From Cubamyces lactineus (Eukaryota; Basidiomycota; Agaricomycetes; Polyporales; Polyporaceae): DNA of 64,000 nucleotides. The notes below the pieces were generated by a model. The model had not been told where the DNA came from. It worked only from the letters and a program-made list of their open reading frames with translations, and ran no database searches. Location of the stretch: the NCBI GenBank assembly GCA_022376465.1, contig JACDTU010000001.1:2170001-2234000 (forward strand), read 5' to 3'. A program made the translations under genes and the position numbers. Of the stretch, positions 35,510 through 47,304 are shown in pieces (position 1 is the stretch's first letter; each line of letters opens with the position of its first letter).

Positions 35510-36256
35510 TCAGGCACTGAATCCAACTAACACCCAATTATCGGCCATGTGAGGGTACTCCTGCACAAAGTCCCACACGCGGTCCTGCGCATCTTCCCGC
35601 ATTTGCTCCGGAAGCCATCCTAGATTGTCCTGCCTTATGTCCTGATTACGATCGATGGCGATCTGCAAGAGCTCGGAGATATCCTCCACGTCGACGTATT
35701 GCTTCATCTGCATGTCGTCGCGATGCGACTCGCGGTGATCAGACCATCCCTGGAGCTTTAGTAGGAGTAGGGGGATGAGAGGCATGACAGGCAGATCGGA
35801 GATGATCTTGAGCCGGCGACCCGGGACGTGGGGGATATCGAGAGTCGGAGGGACGAGGATGTCCACTTTGCATTTAGGCCGTCTACGTCTCGAGGACTGT
35901 ATGCGGCACCACAGGACGGAATAGCTCGCTCTAGGGTTTCGAGACGGCACGAGGTAGAAGTCGGCATCATCTTCTACTAGCATCTCCTTGAGCTCTTCTG
36001 CATCATAGTCGTTGGTAAAGACCACCAGGTCTACATCCTAGATATGTAAAAATGCGCAAAATAAGTTCAGGAAAGAGAGTTTATGCAAAATGCTGCACCA
36101 AGATTGGACGTTGAAACTCACGTTTGGGGTTCGAGACACACCGAAGAGATAACAAGCGGCGCTGCCGAATAGGCAGCATTTCAATCGACGATTACGGAAG
36201 ATGTCGACGGCTTTGTCCGCAATCTCGAGTATTTCTGTGCTCGTCGGGGGTGACAT
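35510..36256 (-). CDS. Nucleotidyltransferase-fold protein (MNT-like)
   Basis: Two exons (36122-36256 and 35510-36037) with an 84-base intron give 220 residues. The N-terminal half has LFGSAACYLFG followed at the exon junction by NDVDLVV, matching the hG[GS]...DhD signature of the DNA polymerase beta/MNT nucleotidyltransferase fold. The intron separates Asn from the first Asp. Downstream blocks FYLVPSRNPRASY, KCKVDILVP, LPVMPLIPLLLLKLQGW and DHRESHRDDMQMKQYVDVED are typical of a family common in agaricomycetes. The start at 36256 was chosen because it directly precedes the conserved helix; an in-frame ATG at 36361 exists. Substrate and role are unknown. The prokaryotic relatives transfer nucleotides to small molecules or proteins. 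Confidence 0.8.
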
Positions 36257-38028
36257 ATTTGGGCAGGACTGGATGAAAGCAAGGGCAAGGCAGGGTGAGC
36301 CCTGGTTGAGCGAGTTCAGTACAGTACTGACGGTGCTGCGGTAGTAGTATTTGGCTCTCACGGTTCACTGTTACCGTGAGAGATTTGGCGTGTACAGCTC
36401 CAGCAATCCGTTCCTCATCTCGCAACAGTCCCCTCACTCGCTGATCTTTACGCGGGCAGGTTGGAGATCTTCACATCGCCGAGTCCACGGTTATAGCCAA
36501 GGAGAAAGCCACAGTACCGATTGCCATTTGTAGCTTGCGTATATTGCGTATATACCAGGCTTTTAGCACTGCTTTCCAAATACACGCAAATAGAATCAGC
36601 CACATGCAAGCGCTCGTGGTAGAGGAATTCGCCTCGAAGAGTTCGCCTTTAACACTGCGTAACTACGGTGTAAGTTGGTCCTAGAATTTGCTACTATGGG
36701 TGTTCTTCATTGCCTTGGCTGATCAGAGAGCCTATAGAATGGCTATATGATATGCAAGTAGGGCCGGAGGCCGGTGCCGAATACGTGCTGGGATCCGGGA
36801 GCCGCTAGCATTTCCGACGGTGGCCGGTTTTGCTGGCGATGGTGCGCGCCGGATGCGTCATTTCTCCTTGGAATGATACATGCACTGGATCATCCTGTGC
36901 TGAACAGGTCATACGACAGGTAAATCATGACACACCGGATTCCGTCAATGTCATTCATGCGAACGGATAGGCAAGGCGTAGACACAGAATCACCACCAAA
37001 ATGTGAGTACCCGGACAAGCCCTTGCTGCTGTACTGTCGTGATGTTGATCCCGTACTTCCATGGACAAGCGTAAACTAACTTTACAGCGATCAGGAACGG
37101 CGTATGCCAATATGATATTCGGACATTCTGCCCCCGAGTCACATGTTCTCCAAGGATGGTCCATTGGGAGAACGACACTGCCATCGCAAGTCTGAAGAGT
37201 GGTTGTTTACAAGATGTCACACATGGCGGCCTGCGGTGCACAGGCGAAGGCGGCTCATACAGCAGTTCCGAGTCCAAGTGCGCTCGTCTATCACGGGCGT
37301 AGAGGAGCTAATCTACGGGCGCCCGAAGAATGCGTACGCACTCACCGGCTCTTCGCCGTTCATACACACTCGTGCGTTGATCCGCTGTTAATCGACCCGC
37401 AAGCCAAATCTGTCTCGTTAGCAGAATCCGGATACGACACTCCCTGCTGTGTGTGGACCGGGAAAGATAGCTGCCGTTCAGGTGAGTCCGTGCCTACTCA
37501 GGCCCGACCTAGACGTGACAAGTCGAGCATGTGGGAATAGGAACAGCGATTTCATCCACAAAAGCAACGGGATGCTCATACTCGCCTCAGCGACTCCCGG
37601 CACCCATCTTGTTTTGCATCGCTCAGCGTGATCGCCCAGCGTTTCTCGGCGCAGCACTTCAACATGCATTGGCTGCAGTTGGTGTCAGAATCCTGACAAC
37701 GCGTGACGCACGGAACGGATGCATGGGTCTCAATCGACCGATGGTGGTGTGCTCGTGCGACGACGTGCATCTCCGGGTTTTGTGAGAGGTTCCTAGTTTG
37801 GTCTGGCTATGCCTCTGATATTCCCCACTCTGACGCTACGCAAGCGGGGAGTACCCGCAGCAGGTTGGCCGTGGTACCCGCATTGGTGCAATAGGTTTGC
37901 CGCGGCACCCGAGATCTGGAAAGAGCGTGGTTCTGGTCGATAATGTGTTACGATCGGGACGCCGCTCGGCACGCTACTTAAACCAACCTCGGGACGCATG
38001 CTGTCCAGTGTCCACACCGGCTACCGAC
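36257..38028. other. Divergent intergenic region, 1.8 kb
   Basis: It separates the minus-strand nucleotidyltransferase from the plus-strand UbiA gene. Frames of up to 113 codons are present but none has a motif, and they lie antisense to one another. Promoters of both neighbours should be here. Confidence 0.5.
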
Positions 38029-39132
38029 ATGCTTCAGCTCCAGAAGCTTACATCCCTCCCTCGATTCGCAGACGTGCGAAATGCGCTCTACGATATCGGC
38101 GATGAGTTCGCCGTGGCCACTTATCACGCAATGCACGTCGTCTACTTGTTCACAAAGAGCGACATAATGACTACCCTCATACCCAACGTGAGTTTTGAGA
38201 TCCCATGAGAATAATCGTTTCACTCAAGATCATTCAGACGGCCTTCGGGATTGTGGCAGCCGGCGACTTCCACCCAGGCCGCATGCTCCAGAGGCTCGCA
38301 TGGGTTTGGGTTCATTGCCTTCAATTCTGCGTCTCCAACCAGAGCATCGACGTCACCGAGGACAAGAAGAACCACCCATGGCGGCCTATCCTCTGTGGAC
38401 TAATATCGTACCCAGCAGCTCGCTACCTGCGTTGGATGCTGCTTGTCATGAGCCTCTCCCTTTCAGCCTCGTGGGGTGTGCTCACCCCCTCTTTCACGCT
38501 TTCGCTGGCCACGATCGCCTACAACGAGTTCGGCCTCAGTAAAAAATGGTTTACCCGCAACGCTCTTAACGCCATCGGCTACACGTCGTTCTGCGTGGGT
38601 GCAACAAACACCGCGCACGCTAGTACGTTCCTTGCTACACCGTCTCGTGCCCGCGTTGCGGAGATCTCAGCCTACCACGGCTACTAGATATTCACCGGCA
38701 CCGGAGCGCCGATGCGTCTTCGAGCCTTTCCATCCACCTTGTGAACGCCCTGATCATCATGACCACGATTCAGGCGCAGGACTTCAAGGACGTCGAGGGC
38801 GATGCGGCCATTGGACGCGAGACGCTCCCGATCTTGTATCCGCGCTCGAGCCGGATCGTGACCGCGGGGCTGATCCCGATGTGGTCGGTCCTCGTCACTC
38901 GCTTGTGGACGATGGACACGGTGCTTTCGGTGTCCACGGTCTTGGTGGGTTGTGCCGCGGGGTTGAGCTTTGTCGTCGGTCCGCGGACGAAGGCGTCGGA
39001 CGAGCGCTCGTATAAGCTGTATAATGTGCGGTGGAATTTGTCTTACGTCCGTTCATTGTGCAGGCTACTGACCGTGCGTCGTTCCAGGTGTGGCTATGTT
39101 TCTTGCACGTTGCACCATTCGCACCAATTTGA
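38029..39132 (+). CDS. UbiA-family prenyltransferase or terpene cyclase
   Basis: Four exons (38029-38187, 38238-38622, 38688-39025, 39088-39132) give 308 residues, an integral membrane protein with several hydrophobic helices. The first Asp-rich motif reads NQSIDVTEDKKNHPWRP, an NQxxDxxxD form, and the second QAQDFKDVEGDAAIGRETLP, a DxxxD form. Both are the prenyl-diphosphate/magnesium sites of the UbiA superfamily. Fungal relatives include aromatic prenyltransferases and the membrane-bound terpene cyclases such as the bergamotene synthase of fumagillin biosynthesis; this protein looks closer to that fungal group than to Coq2, but this is inference. The start of exon 3 is the least certain junction. 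No P450 or other tailoring gene lies next to it, so a cluster is not supported here. Confidence 0.8.
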
Positions 39133-39673
39133 AGCCTACCTTCGTACCTTCGCGTCGGATCTACATCGTGGACGGACTCTCGCAATACGCTGTGATACCC
39201 GCCCCAAGACTACGATAGAGATGCACCGGCAGCACCGCTTGCTTTCCTTGCATTCGGATGCTATATAAACTAGAGATATTATGCATGAATTCGTCAGTGA
39301 ATAATAACGCGAGTTGACCCTAGATGACACGCGGCTAAGTTCACCTATGTGAATATCATGTACGATTGCTACGTACATCAATACGCGTTTGCCCACGATG
39401 TGCCCAATGTAACGGTTTTGCCTGGCCACTTCGAATCCATGAATATCCCGAGTCAACGCCCTCCGTATACCTGAGGTTTTTTGGCCCAAGTTTTGGCACT
39501 ACGCTTTGCTACAACTCTCAATTCGACTACGCATGTATTTTAGTATTCCTGCGAGCGAAGACGCACAATCTTTCCGCATCCTATATCCATTAGTTATAGT
39601 ACAACAACAAAGCCGTGAGAGCCAACCCCGATCCATTACGGACGCGGAGGGAAGTAGGGGTACACTCCAAAGC
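39133..39673. other. Convergent intergenic region
   Basis: The 3' ends of the UbiA gene and the hydratase gene face each other. About 540 AT-richer bases hold no frame with a motif. Confidence 0.5.
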
Positions 39674-41207
39674 TCAGAGCTTGCTCTTCTCAGCCTTTTT
39701 GACGTAAGCAACACCCGCGCCTAAGCACACCTATACATGCCAGACAAAACCAAGATATCAGTCGCCCATCAAGCACACAATCACAAGGAAACATGAGGGT
39801 GTGAACTCTGAGTACGCACCTTGCCCGTCGCGACGTTCCGCGTGACAAACGTCAACTCCGTCTCGCCCTCGTGGCCCTTAGCCTGCGCGGGGCCGACTTC
39901 CCAGATGCTCGTCTCGAGAGCATCGCCCGGCTTCACGGGTGCCGTGAAGCGCACCCCGAAGAGCGTCAGCGAGCGTGGGTCCCCACCGCCGACGGCAGAG
40001 ATGATCGCACGCGCAGCGAACCCGAACGTCGACAGGCCGTGCAGGATGACGCCGCCAAAGCCGGTCGAGGCGCCAATTGCAGGGTCTGTATACGGGCAGT
40101 CATGTGAGCAACACTTGTTTCTTTCTAAACGGATGGAAGAATAGGAACGCACTGATGTGGAGCTCGTTGTAATCCCCGCTGAGACGATAAACGACGGCCT
40201 GCTCGGGCGAGGTCTGGTCGCGCACGACCCAGTCGGGTTTGCGGTCCTTGGGCGTGGGCTTCGCCTGAGGGGGACCTGCAATGCGTTTCGTGAAATTCGT
40301 GCCCGTGGCCTTAGCGCCGAGGTTGAAGGACGCGCTCTGCGGTTACGTGGATGTGTATGAGACGGGCGACATGATTGAGCATTTGGATTTAGGGACGTAC
40401 GTAGAGCTTGGCATATGGCGTGCCCTGTGGGTCTACGAGCACAAGCTCGTTCTCGAGGATGATACCGGACTCTACAGTGCGCATCATTCAGTATACACTA
40501 CACGATCGTTGACTGTGGATGATACGGACTGTTCTCGCTCACCGCAACGATGCGCTTCTTGATCTTCCAGCCGTCACCACTTACCGGCGGGAGGGGCTTA
40601 AGGATCTCAATCGACTGACTGCCGTGGACCTGCGTAGACACGAATGGTGAGCTTGCTGGAATGGGTCTGTCGGCAGACTCGGAGACGTACACCGCGATTA
40701 GGATCGAACTTGGGCAGTCCAGGTGCACGTTTGCCTCCGGTCATGAGCTGACGAAAGTTGACCACATCTTGGCTCTTCCCTACATTCACGGATGATTTGA
40801 GCCGAGTGTACGGTTACCGAAAGTTCGGTTCTGTACCCACCTTTGAACGGGAGTACGACAGGATATGTTGGGAAGGGCGCCCATGATTTGTCTGCATATT
40901 CTCATGTTCGGACCAAATGTATACGGACGTGGTTACGAACGCTCTCACTCACCAAGCTCTACCAGCGTGAATGTTGGTCAGCCAAGGGAATCAAACGAAA
41001 GGGGTCATGAGCATACCGTTTATGAGCGCAAAGTCGTCCTTCTTGGCTCCTATGCCGACTGCGTAGAGCAGAAGGTCGCGCTGGTTCCAGGACACCTGCA
41101 AAGTCATCTTCCTCAATACTCTTGCCAAGTGCAATAGGTCATGGAAGGCATACAGGCTGGTCCTCGTCCTGCCATCCGACTGCCGAGGCGAGATCGACTT
41201 GCGACAT
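39674..41207 (-). CDS. Peroxisomal MaoC-type enoyl-CoA hydratase 2
   Basis: Ten exons (41154-41207, 41017-41095, 40953-40958, 40841-40891, 40691-40779, 40530-40629, 40401-40471, 40153-40336, 39820-40085, 39674-39730) give 318 residues, all in phase. The hydratase 2 motif [12 protein letters not shown] keeps the catalytic Asp and His, followed by [26 protein letters not shown] and GWKIKKRIV belong to the degenerate N-terminal hot-dog half. The C terminus KAEKSKL ends in the peroxisomal signal SKL. It should hydrate trans-2-enoyl-CoA to (R)-3-hydroxyacyl-CoA in peroxisomal beta-oxidation. In fungi this activity is usually the C-terminal part of Fox2, so this is a stand-alone version. Exon 3 is only six bases (AGCTTG) and is needed to make INELDKSW. 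Confidence 0.9.
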
Positions 41208-41565
41208 GTTGTGTTTGCTTTCGAGGTGGGTTGAATGGTGGTGGTTAGTGGTCAAGCCTGAAGCCAAGGTCCCCGAGGTGAAGAGGAGGCGGGAGAATCA
41301 CGCATGCCGGGGACGTGAGTAGCCGTACTCGCCGTACGCTCAGGCTCGGCCTTCGGGGACGTGAGCAGTGAGACGCGCCCCTCGTGATCACCCCGCGCTG
41401 TGACAACCGCGTATGCTAGTGACAGACGCGTGACAGTGACAAAATATTGCCCTTCCTTGCGCTTGGCTGCCTCGAAGAACTCAAGAGTCGTCTCCTTCGT
41501 CTTGCTTGTCCCTTTTAAAACGTCGCTATCTGCTAGAGTGTTCTGTTGAACCTGGCTTTGGAGAC
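41208..41565. promoter_or_regulatory. Shared divergent promoter, hydratase and YTM1
   Basis: Only 358 bases separate the start codons of the hydratase (minus) and YTM1 (plus), so the two genes must share promoter DNA. A TTTTAAAA motif lies at about 41513-41520, roughly 45 bases before the YTM1 start. Confidence 0.55.
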
Positions 41566-43120
41566 ATGGCGTCGACATCCGCGTCCGAGACGACTCACCC
41601 GGTCGTATTCACGACCCAGACTCCCTATCCACTCCCCTCGCAAAAGTTCATGATTCCTGCCTCATGGAAGCGTTACCAACTCTCGCAACTCGTTAACAAG
41701 GCGCTATCGTTGCCCAAGCCGATTCCGTTTGAATTCTTGGTTAGGGGCGAGATCCTGCGGGGGACTCTTGCAGAATGGTGCGCAGAAAAGGGCGTCGGAG
41801 AGGTGCGTCTGCTGAGCCTTTGGTCAGTAGTTGTGAGTCGTAATGGTCGCCGTATCGGACACAGGAAGAAACCTTGGAAATTGAGTACTTCGAGTCTGTA
41901 ATGCCCCCGCAGCGCATGTCGTCGCTGCCGCATGAAGACTGGGCGTCCTCCATCTCATGTCAACTTCCTGGGTATGTATGCTTCAAGAGATGAGCATGCG
42001 ACTGCTAAGACTGACGACTATCCCGCAGATACTTTTTAACCGCATCCTACGACGGCGCGCTCCGGATATTCGACTACTCTCAAAAGCTTGTGCAAACTAT
42101 CCCCGCGCACACCGCACCAGCCACTTCCATCTGTGTTGTGCCATCATCCTCCGCTCCACTCACTATTACTCCCGAATCTTTCCTCCTTGCAAGCGGATCG
42201 CATGACCTGACGGCGCGTCTCACACGCGTAGATCTTTCCTCTCCTGACCAGCCACGCGCAGAGACGCTCGCCTCGCTGCACTTGCATACCGCACCCGTCT
42301 CTTCCGTCGCAGCAACCTCAACACACATCCTCACATCTTCGTGGGACGGACTAATCGGTCTTTGGGACACCGCGATACCGGAGAATGACGAGGTGCCATT
42401 GGACGAGGCGGTAGGTGAAGGCCAGGGACGTAAGAAGCGGAGAAAGGTCGCGGACGGCGAGGACGGCGAGAGCGTAGCTAGGCCAAAACGGAAAGCTCCG
42501 ACCGCAGTACTCAAGAGCCATACCGCGCGTGTGTCGCGCGTCGTCTTCGGCCGTGCAGCGGATGCGAGGAACGCGTATAGCTGCGGGATGGATTCGACGT
42601 TGCGCGCCTGGGACGTCGAGAACGGGGTGTGTACGAGCACGATCGTGAGTTTTCTGCTTTTCATCCAATAGAATCCGTGAAATAATTGTCGGCTTGCTAG
42701 ACTGCGGCGAACAAACCTTTCCTCGATCTCGCGCTCACCCAATCTGGGAACAGCGCTCTTGCGGCATCTACCGACAGGACAGTATGCCAGTACGACCTTC
42801 GCGTCGCATCGTCCTCCGCGACGACGCCGTCTGTCGCATCGCTCTCGCACCCTGCTACGCCTTCTAGCGTCGCTGTCCCTTCCCCTTCTTCCTCCCCTTC
42901 TACCGCCGGAGAACACCAACTGGTAACGGGGGCGTACGACGGCGTCGTCCGTCTGTGGGACCTCAGAAGCACCAAGGGTGCCGTGGCGAGCTTTAAGGCG
43001 TGGGATGCGCGCGAGAGCAGCGGCCGTAAAGTGCTGAGTGTGGACTGGGCGCGCGGGCTCGTGGGTGTTGCCGGTGAGGGCGGTGTCGAGGTGTGGAAGC
43101 TTGGAGAGGGCGATCGCTAG
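41566..43120 (+). CDS. YTM1: Ribosome biogenesis WD-repeat protein YTM1 (WDR12)
   Basis: Four exons (41566-41802, 41865-41971, 42029-42644, 42701-43120) give 459 residues. The N-terminal 100 residues form an NLE-type domain (VVFTTQTPYPLPSQKFMIPA, LVNKALSLPKPIPFEFLV, EIEYFESVMPP). WD40 repeats follow, ending LVTGAYDGVVRLWDLRST and a last partial repeat with VEVWKLG. A Lys/Arg patch, GRKKRRKV, near residue 240 may be a nuclear signal. Ytm1 joins Erb1 and Nop7 in a complex for maturation of the 60S subunit and is removed by the Rea1 ATPase. The acidic residue for that contact lies in the NLE domain. Length and layout match fungal family members. Confidence 0.92.
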
Positions 43121-44801
43121 CGCCGGCAGGTTGCGGAGAGAGGGTGAGGTGCAATGACATCCTTACTTGCATGCTGTGCGTTCTAGTACGTCGGCCGCAA
43201 GTCCCATGCATGCAGGGTCGAAGGCCGATGACCAAGGAGAAGATTTGTACGGATCACACCGTGGATATGGCGTCAACTCTTATCTTCTCCGGCATTTCGC
43301 ACTGCGCAGTCCTTGACATCGCCAGTGCATTCTCTATTCTCTATTCTGCGGGTAAACTGGTCCAGGAAGTTCCCCCACGACGGATGAATACTTCGGTGAA
43401 GTTCTCCGATGGATGTCAGGGTAATCAGGGATACGCGTTCGTGGAATCTGGGATGATGACTTGGAAGATTTAGGTCGACGCCGCACGCATTCCCACCACA
43501 GAACTCTCCCAGAATCCGAGCCAGTGATGCCGCCAGAGACACCAGCGGCCTTCATGCGTGCCGCAGCGTCATCCTGATCATAATGCACTGTTTCCCACCC
43601 CACGTTGAATCTTGAGGTCTATCGAGTTCGACGATTGATGCGGCGGTTGACGGGGACGAGGTAATGCTCAGTGGCATGACCTGTTGGCAAAACCCAGAGA
43701 ACTTCGATGATGGTATATCTATGACGATGGAGTTCCAACGTGTGAGGTTCAGTTTCCAATCGACAAATCACGCTGTACCCGAGGTCCATTGGACCCGCCA
43801 CTCTCAGAGACACCTTCACTCGCCGGGACGAAGTTCTCCTGACTGCATGCTGTCGTCTCAACCGTGCACCCGCCGATTCTTTGCGAACTTCACTTCGTCG
43901 TGTGAGATTGAAGCATCGGGCGCGAAGGCTATGCAGCGCTTCGTACTAGTCCTTGGATTTTTTCTTCTTCGAGGATGGTATGAACACTACTGCCTCAAGC
44001 TACGGGCGCGCGAACGTCGAGACAGAAACGGAATGGCTGCCTCGCACCGGTGGCAGGTGGCCCGTTTGCTTTGAAATCCGGTTCTTAGCAGCGCTCGGTG
44101 CTTGTAGAGCAGCTCCACTAGTAGTAGTACGATGCTGCCTGAATTTGACCTTTCGCCTCTGGCGCCACCAGCCATGCCTCGACGTCCTTGAGATCTTCCG
44201 CTCCCGGATTCTGCCAGATCCTGCCTCGATGATCGTGGAATCAGCACATTCTCGGCGTCTCTAGCGACCATTGACAGTTTGACATGGCCGAGGACCGAGG
44301 CCCACAGAGCAATTATCCGCAATGGCTGGACGAGAACGTTGTTGCCATGACCAGCGGCAACAGGCGGGTTCGGCAGACGAAAGGAGCGCGTCCCGCTCAT
44401 CGGATTCGGATTGAGGAAGGAAGATGAGCATGCCGGCATCGTCGCCTACCTCGCCCGACGGCTCGGTGCAGAGAGCCGTCGTAGCGCTGAATCCTGATCC
44501 CATTCTCTCTCCATTACCCACCAGGGCCAATGTCCGTCTGAACCTCTCCCCCCTGCCAGTGTGTGCGACGCACACGTACCCTTACGGCGACGCCAGGCTT
44601 CAGCAGCTTCTGAGCTTGCTTGCCGAGCGCATCGCTCCAGCGCGGTTAAGACCGTGATTAAACTTAGCTTGGCTTTGACTTGGAATCTGCCCCTGCCGGC
44701 GTCCTCAGCCACCCTACTTATATTCCCTGGGGGCGGAGCGAGCCTCCCCTGGATTCCCCCGGACAACTTCGACCTTGGATGCTGCTATTGCCCGCGCCGA
44801 C
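43121..44801. other. 1.7 kb intergenic, no gene supported
   Basis: Frames of 136-154 codons exist on both strands, among them a minus-strand frame at 43987-44439 with an unusually non-repetitive N-terminal half, but none shows a motif or exon chain and they overlap. The region should include the promoter of the seven-helix protein gene. Confidence 0.45.
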
Positions 44802-47304
44802 ATGTCTGTCTTTCCAACGACGGACACGTTCATGTCCGCCGAGTCCTTGAGTATCTTTCCGCGCGACCCTGGCGCACCGCCGCTGCCTACGCGGGCCCAA
44901 CTGGATTCAAGCATAGGGGCGCTGCTCATCGGGACGTTCATTGCAACCATGTGAGTATTCGCGCAATTCTCTGGAATATTTCGCGCCACGGTTTTTGCGG
45001 GCGTTGTGCGGGACGCGTGCGCTGAGCCCGGCGTTGTAGGATTTATGGCGTGACCTTGTGCCAGACGTTCTGGTACTACCAAATGTACCCTCGGGATGTG
45101 CGCATCATCAAGATCTTCGTGAGTCCTCCTCTTGGGTTCGAGCTGCGGATCGTCGTGATGGTGTGATTGACAGTTCATGTCACATACAGGTCCCCATGCT
45201 TCTGTGCGCCGTGAATCCGTGCTCTCGAACGCGCGCTTATGATACTGATCATTCTCTACAGTTTCGTGGAGACAATGCACACGGTCCTTACCTTCGACTC
45301 TTGGTGAGTTTAGCGGTTCTATTTTCGCCGGGATGGGCGAATTTACTGAGAAAATGGTCAGCTATTTCTACCTTGTCGTCAACTACATGAGCCCAAGCGG
45401 CCTACTGGTCTTTCGATGGTAAGCCGCCATCGTCCCCTTCCTCGCGATTGACAGTGCTCAGCCCCTCTATCATATATAGGTCTCTCCAGGTGCGTTATAT
45501 CTAGACTTGTCCGCAACGAGCCTTATGCTGAAGAAGGGAATTATATCGGGTTGTGTGTAGCTGCTGGTTCCTCTCACGGTGAGTTCTCCCCATTTCAGTA
45601 TGGCGACACAGTGGCTGAACTATGGAGCAGGGCGTTACGAGCATGATGTGCCAGCTGTCAGTACACGCGCGTAATCACAACTTCGCAGGTATCAGTTCGC
45701 TGACTTTTCATTTGCAGTTTCTACGCGCGGCGCGTGTGGCTGTGTGAGTGCCTTGAACTACGCGGTCCGTATAGTGTGCATTGGCTAACTCGTCGGTGAT
45801 GAAATAGTTGGTGTCAATCATCGCAAATATGTAATTTTGGCTGTACGTGTCAGCTTCCTAGCCTGATTGGCATTCGCGGGGACAAACGACTGAACCTATC
45901 ACAGACCGCCTTTGTTATAGCAAAAATCAGTAAGACTGCAATGCGCGGCAGTTGCGAGGAGACATATCTGACGAATTGGTTCTCTATGAATCAGGCTGCA
46001 CGATCTGTAAGTCGTCTGGACCTGTACCCTTTCATCCGTGAATGGTGGCTAAGCCTATCGGGCCCTTTTCAGACGCGTCAGTCAGATGGTGAGCTTCAGA
46101 GCCTCCTGTGCGCTCCTATGGCACTATGTCCTCATGCACTCTGCCCCGTCAGCTACGAGAGCAACAAGATCATAGCGCTGGAAGAGAACAGCGTGCGTCT
46201 ACCGTGCCAGTATATCCTTTATAACCCGGCCCAACGCCCCGGATTCCTTAGTGGGTGATCGCCGCTGCTTACGGATGCGCTACGATTGTCGATGGCATCT
46301 TGACGGGCACTCTCATCTATGTGTTGCTGAAAAGCCGCTCTGGGCTGAAGCAGTCAGTCCTCTCCCGTTCATCGTGTAGGACTCATGGACTGGTTATAGT
46401 GTGCTCATGCGTGGGCAACAGATCGGACAGTGTGGTGCAGACTCTGGTTACATACACTATCAACACTGGTGCGTAGGCGCGTTCCCTTGGACCGCGTCTT
46501 CTAGACTGATGGTCTCACACAGGGCTACTCACGAGGTGTGTCACCTTGCATGCCATATACGTCCTTCCTCAATATACTGACAATAGCCATGGAAATACAG
46601 CATCGTCAGCGTCGCTGTTTTCATCCTTGTACGTGAATAATGCCGTAACGGCAGTGTCTTTTGATGAAACCTAATCCTTCCACGTGCGTAGGCCCTCATA
46701 TTGCCGCATGGCCTCATCTGGGCGGCGGTTACGTTCGTCAGTAACAAGTGTATGTACCGTTGTCATCGGCACAATCTCTAACATATATGTACTGAATATG
46801 CATTGCGGCAGTGAACGCGAACGCGGTCCTCGCTGCGTGAGCGCATTTTGGTAGGAACATGGACGTACGATCTTTGAACTGACTACGGCGTCGGCGCCGC
46901 AGGCTCAACACGCGTCGATCCGTGTCCGCACGCCTCTTCGCAGACGACACCGAGCTCGAGACGATCGGCGCACAGCTCCACGGCCGACGCACCCATCCAG
47001 CTCCTGCGTTAACCACAGGCCGTGTCCCGGAGGTAAGCATCACCGACCCCATCAGTCCAGTCTCTCACCTTCTCTCCCATTCACGATCTTAACTCATACT
47101 GACCACCAGAGGCCCCCTCAGATCTCGATCAAATTCAGAACGATGGCATCGACGACGTCAGGCTCGGGCACCGAGTCGAGTGCAGCGCCGACGTACTGTG
47201 CGACCGACCCGCACGAGGAGCACGACCTTGTTCAGCTCAAGGCTCGGCACGCAGAAGAGGAGGTGGATGCGAAAGGTGTGAACCAAGGAGAAGATGCTGC
47301 TTGA
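44802..47304 (+). CDS. Seven-helix membrane protein, DUF6534-type
   Basis: Twenty-one exons, several very small (10, 13, 14, 16 and 18 bases), give 377 residues with all phases matching. Seven hydrophobic segments can be seen: ALLIGTFIATMIYGVTL, VPMLLFVETMHTVLTF, LLVPLTGVTSMMCQLFY, YVILATAFVIAKI, WVIAAAYGCATIVDGILTG, VTYTINTGLLT joined to IVSVAVFIL, and GLIWAAVTFVSNKLNANAVL. The YYQMYPRDVRIIK loop, LYARRVW-like end of helix 3, LLKSRSGLKQSDSVV and the KLNANAVLAALNTRRS end are familiar from a large agaricomycete family with a C-terminal DUF6534 domain. The cytoplasmic tail is charged and variable. The exon between 45930 and 46153 is the least certain. Role unknown; a plasma-membrane sensor or transporter-like function is only a guess. 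Confidence 0.8.

Noticed and set aside
43987..44439. Minus-strand frame of 150 codons with a plausible N-terminal half
   Set aside because: The C-terminal half is low-complexity, there is no motif I know, and no splice partners could be found.
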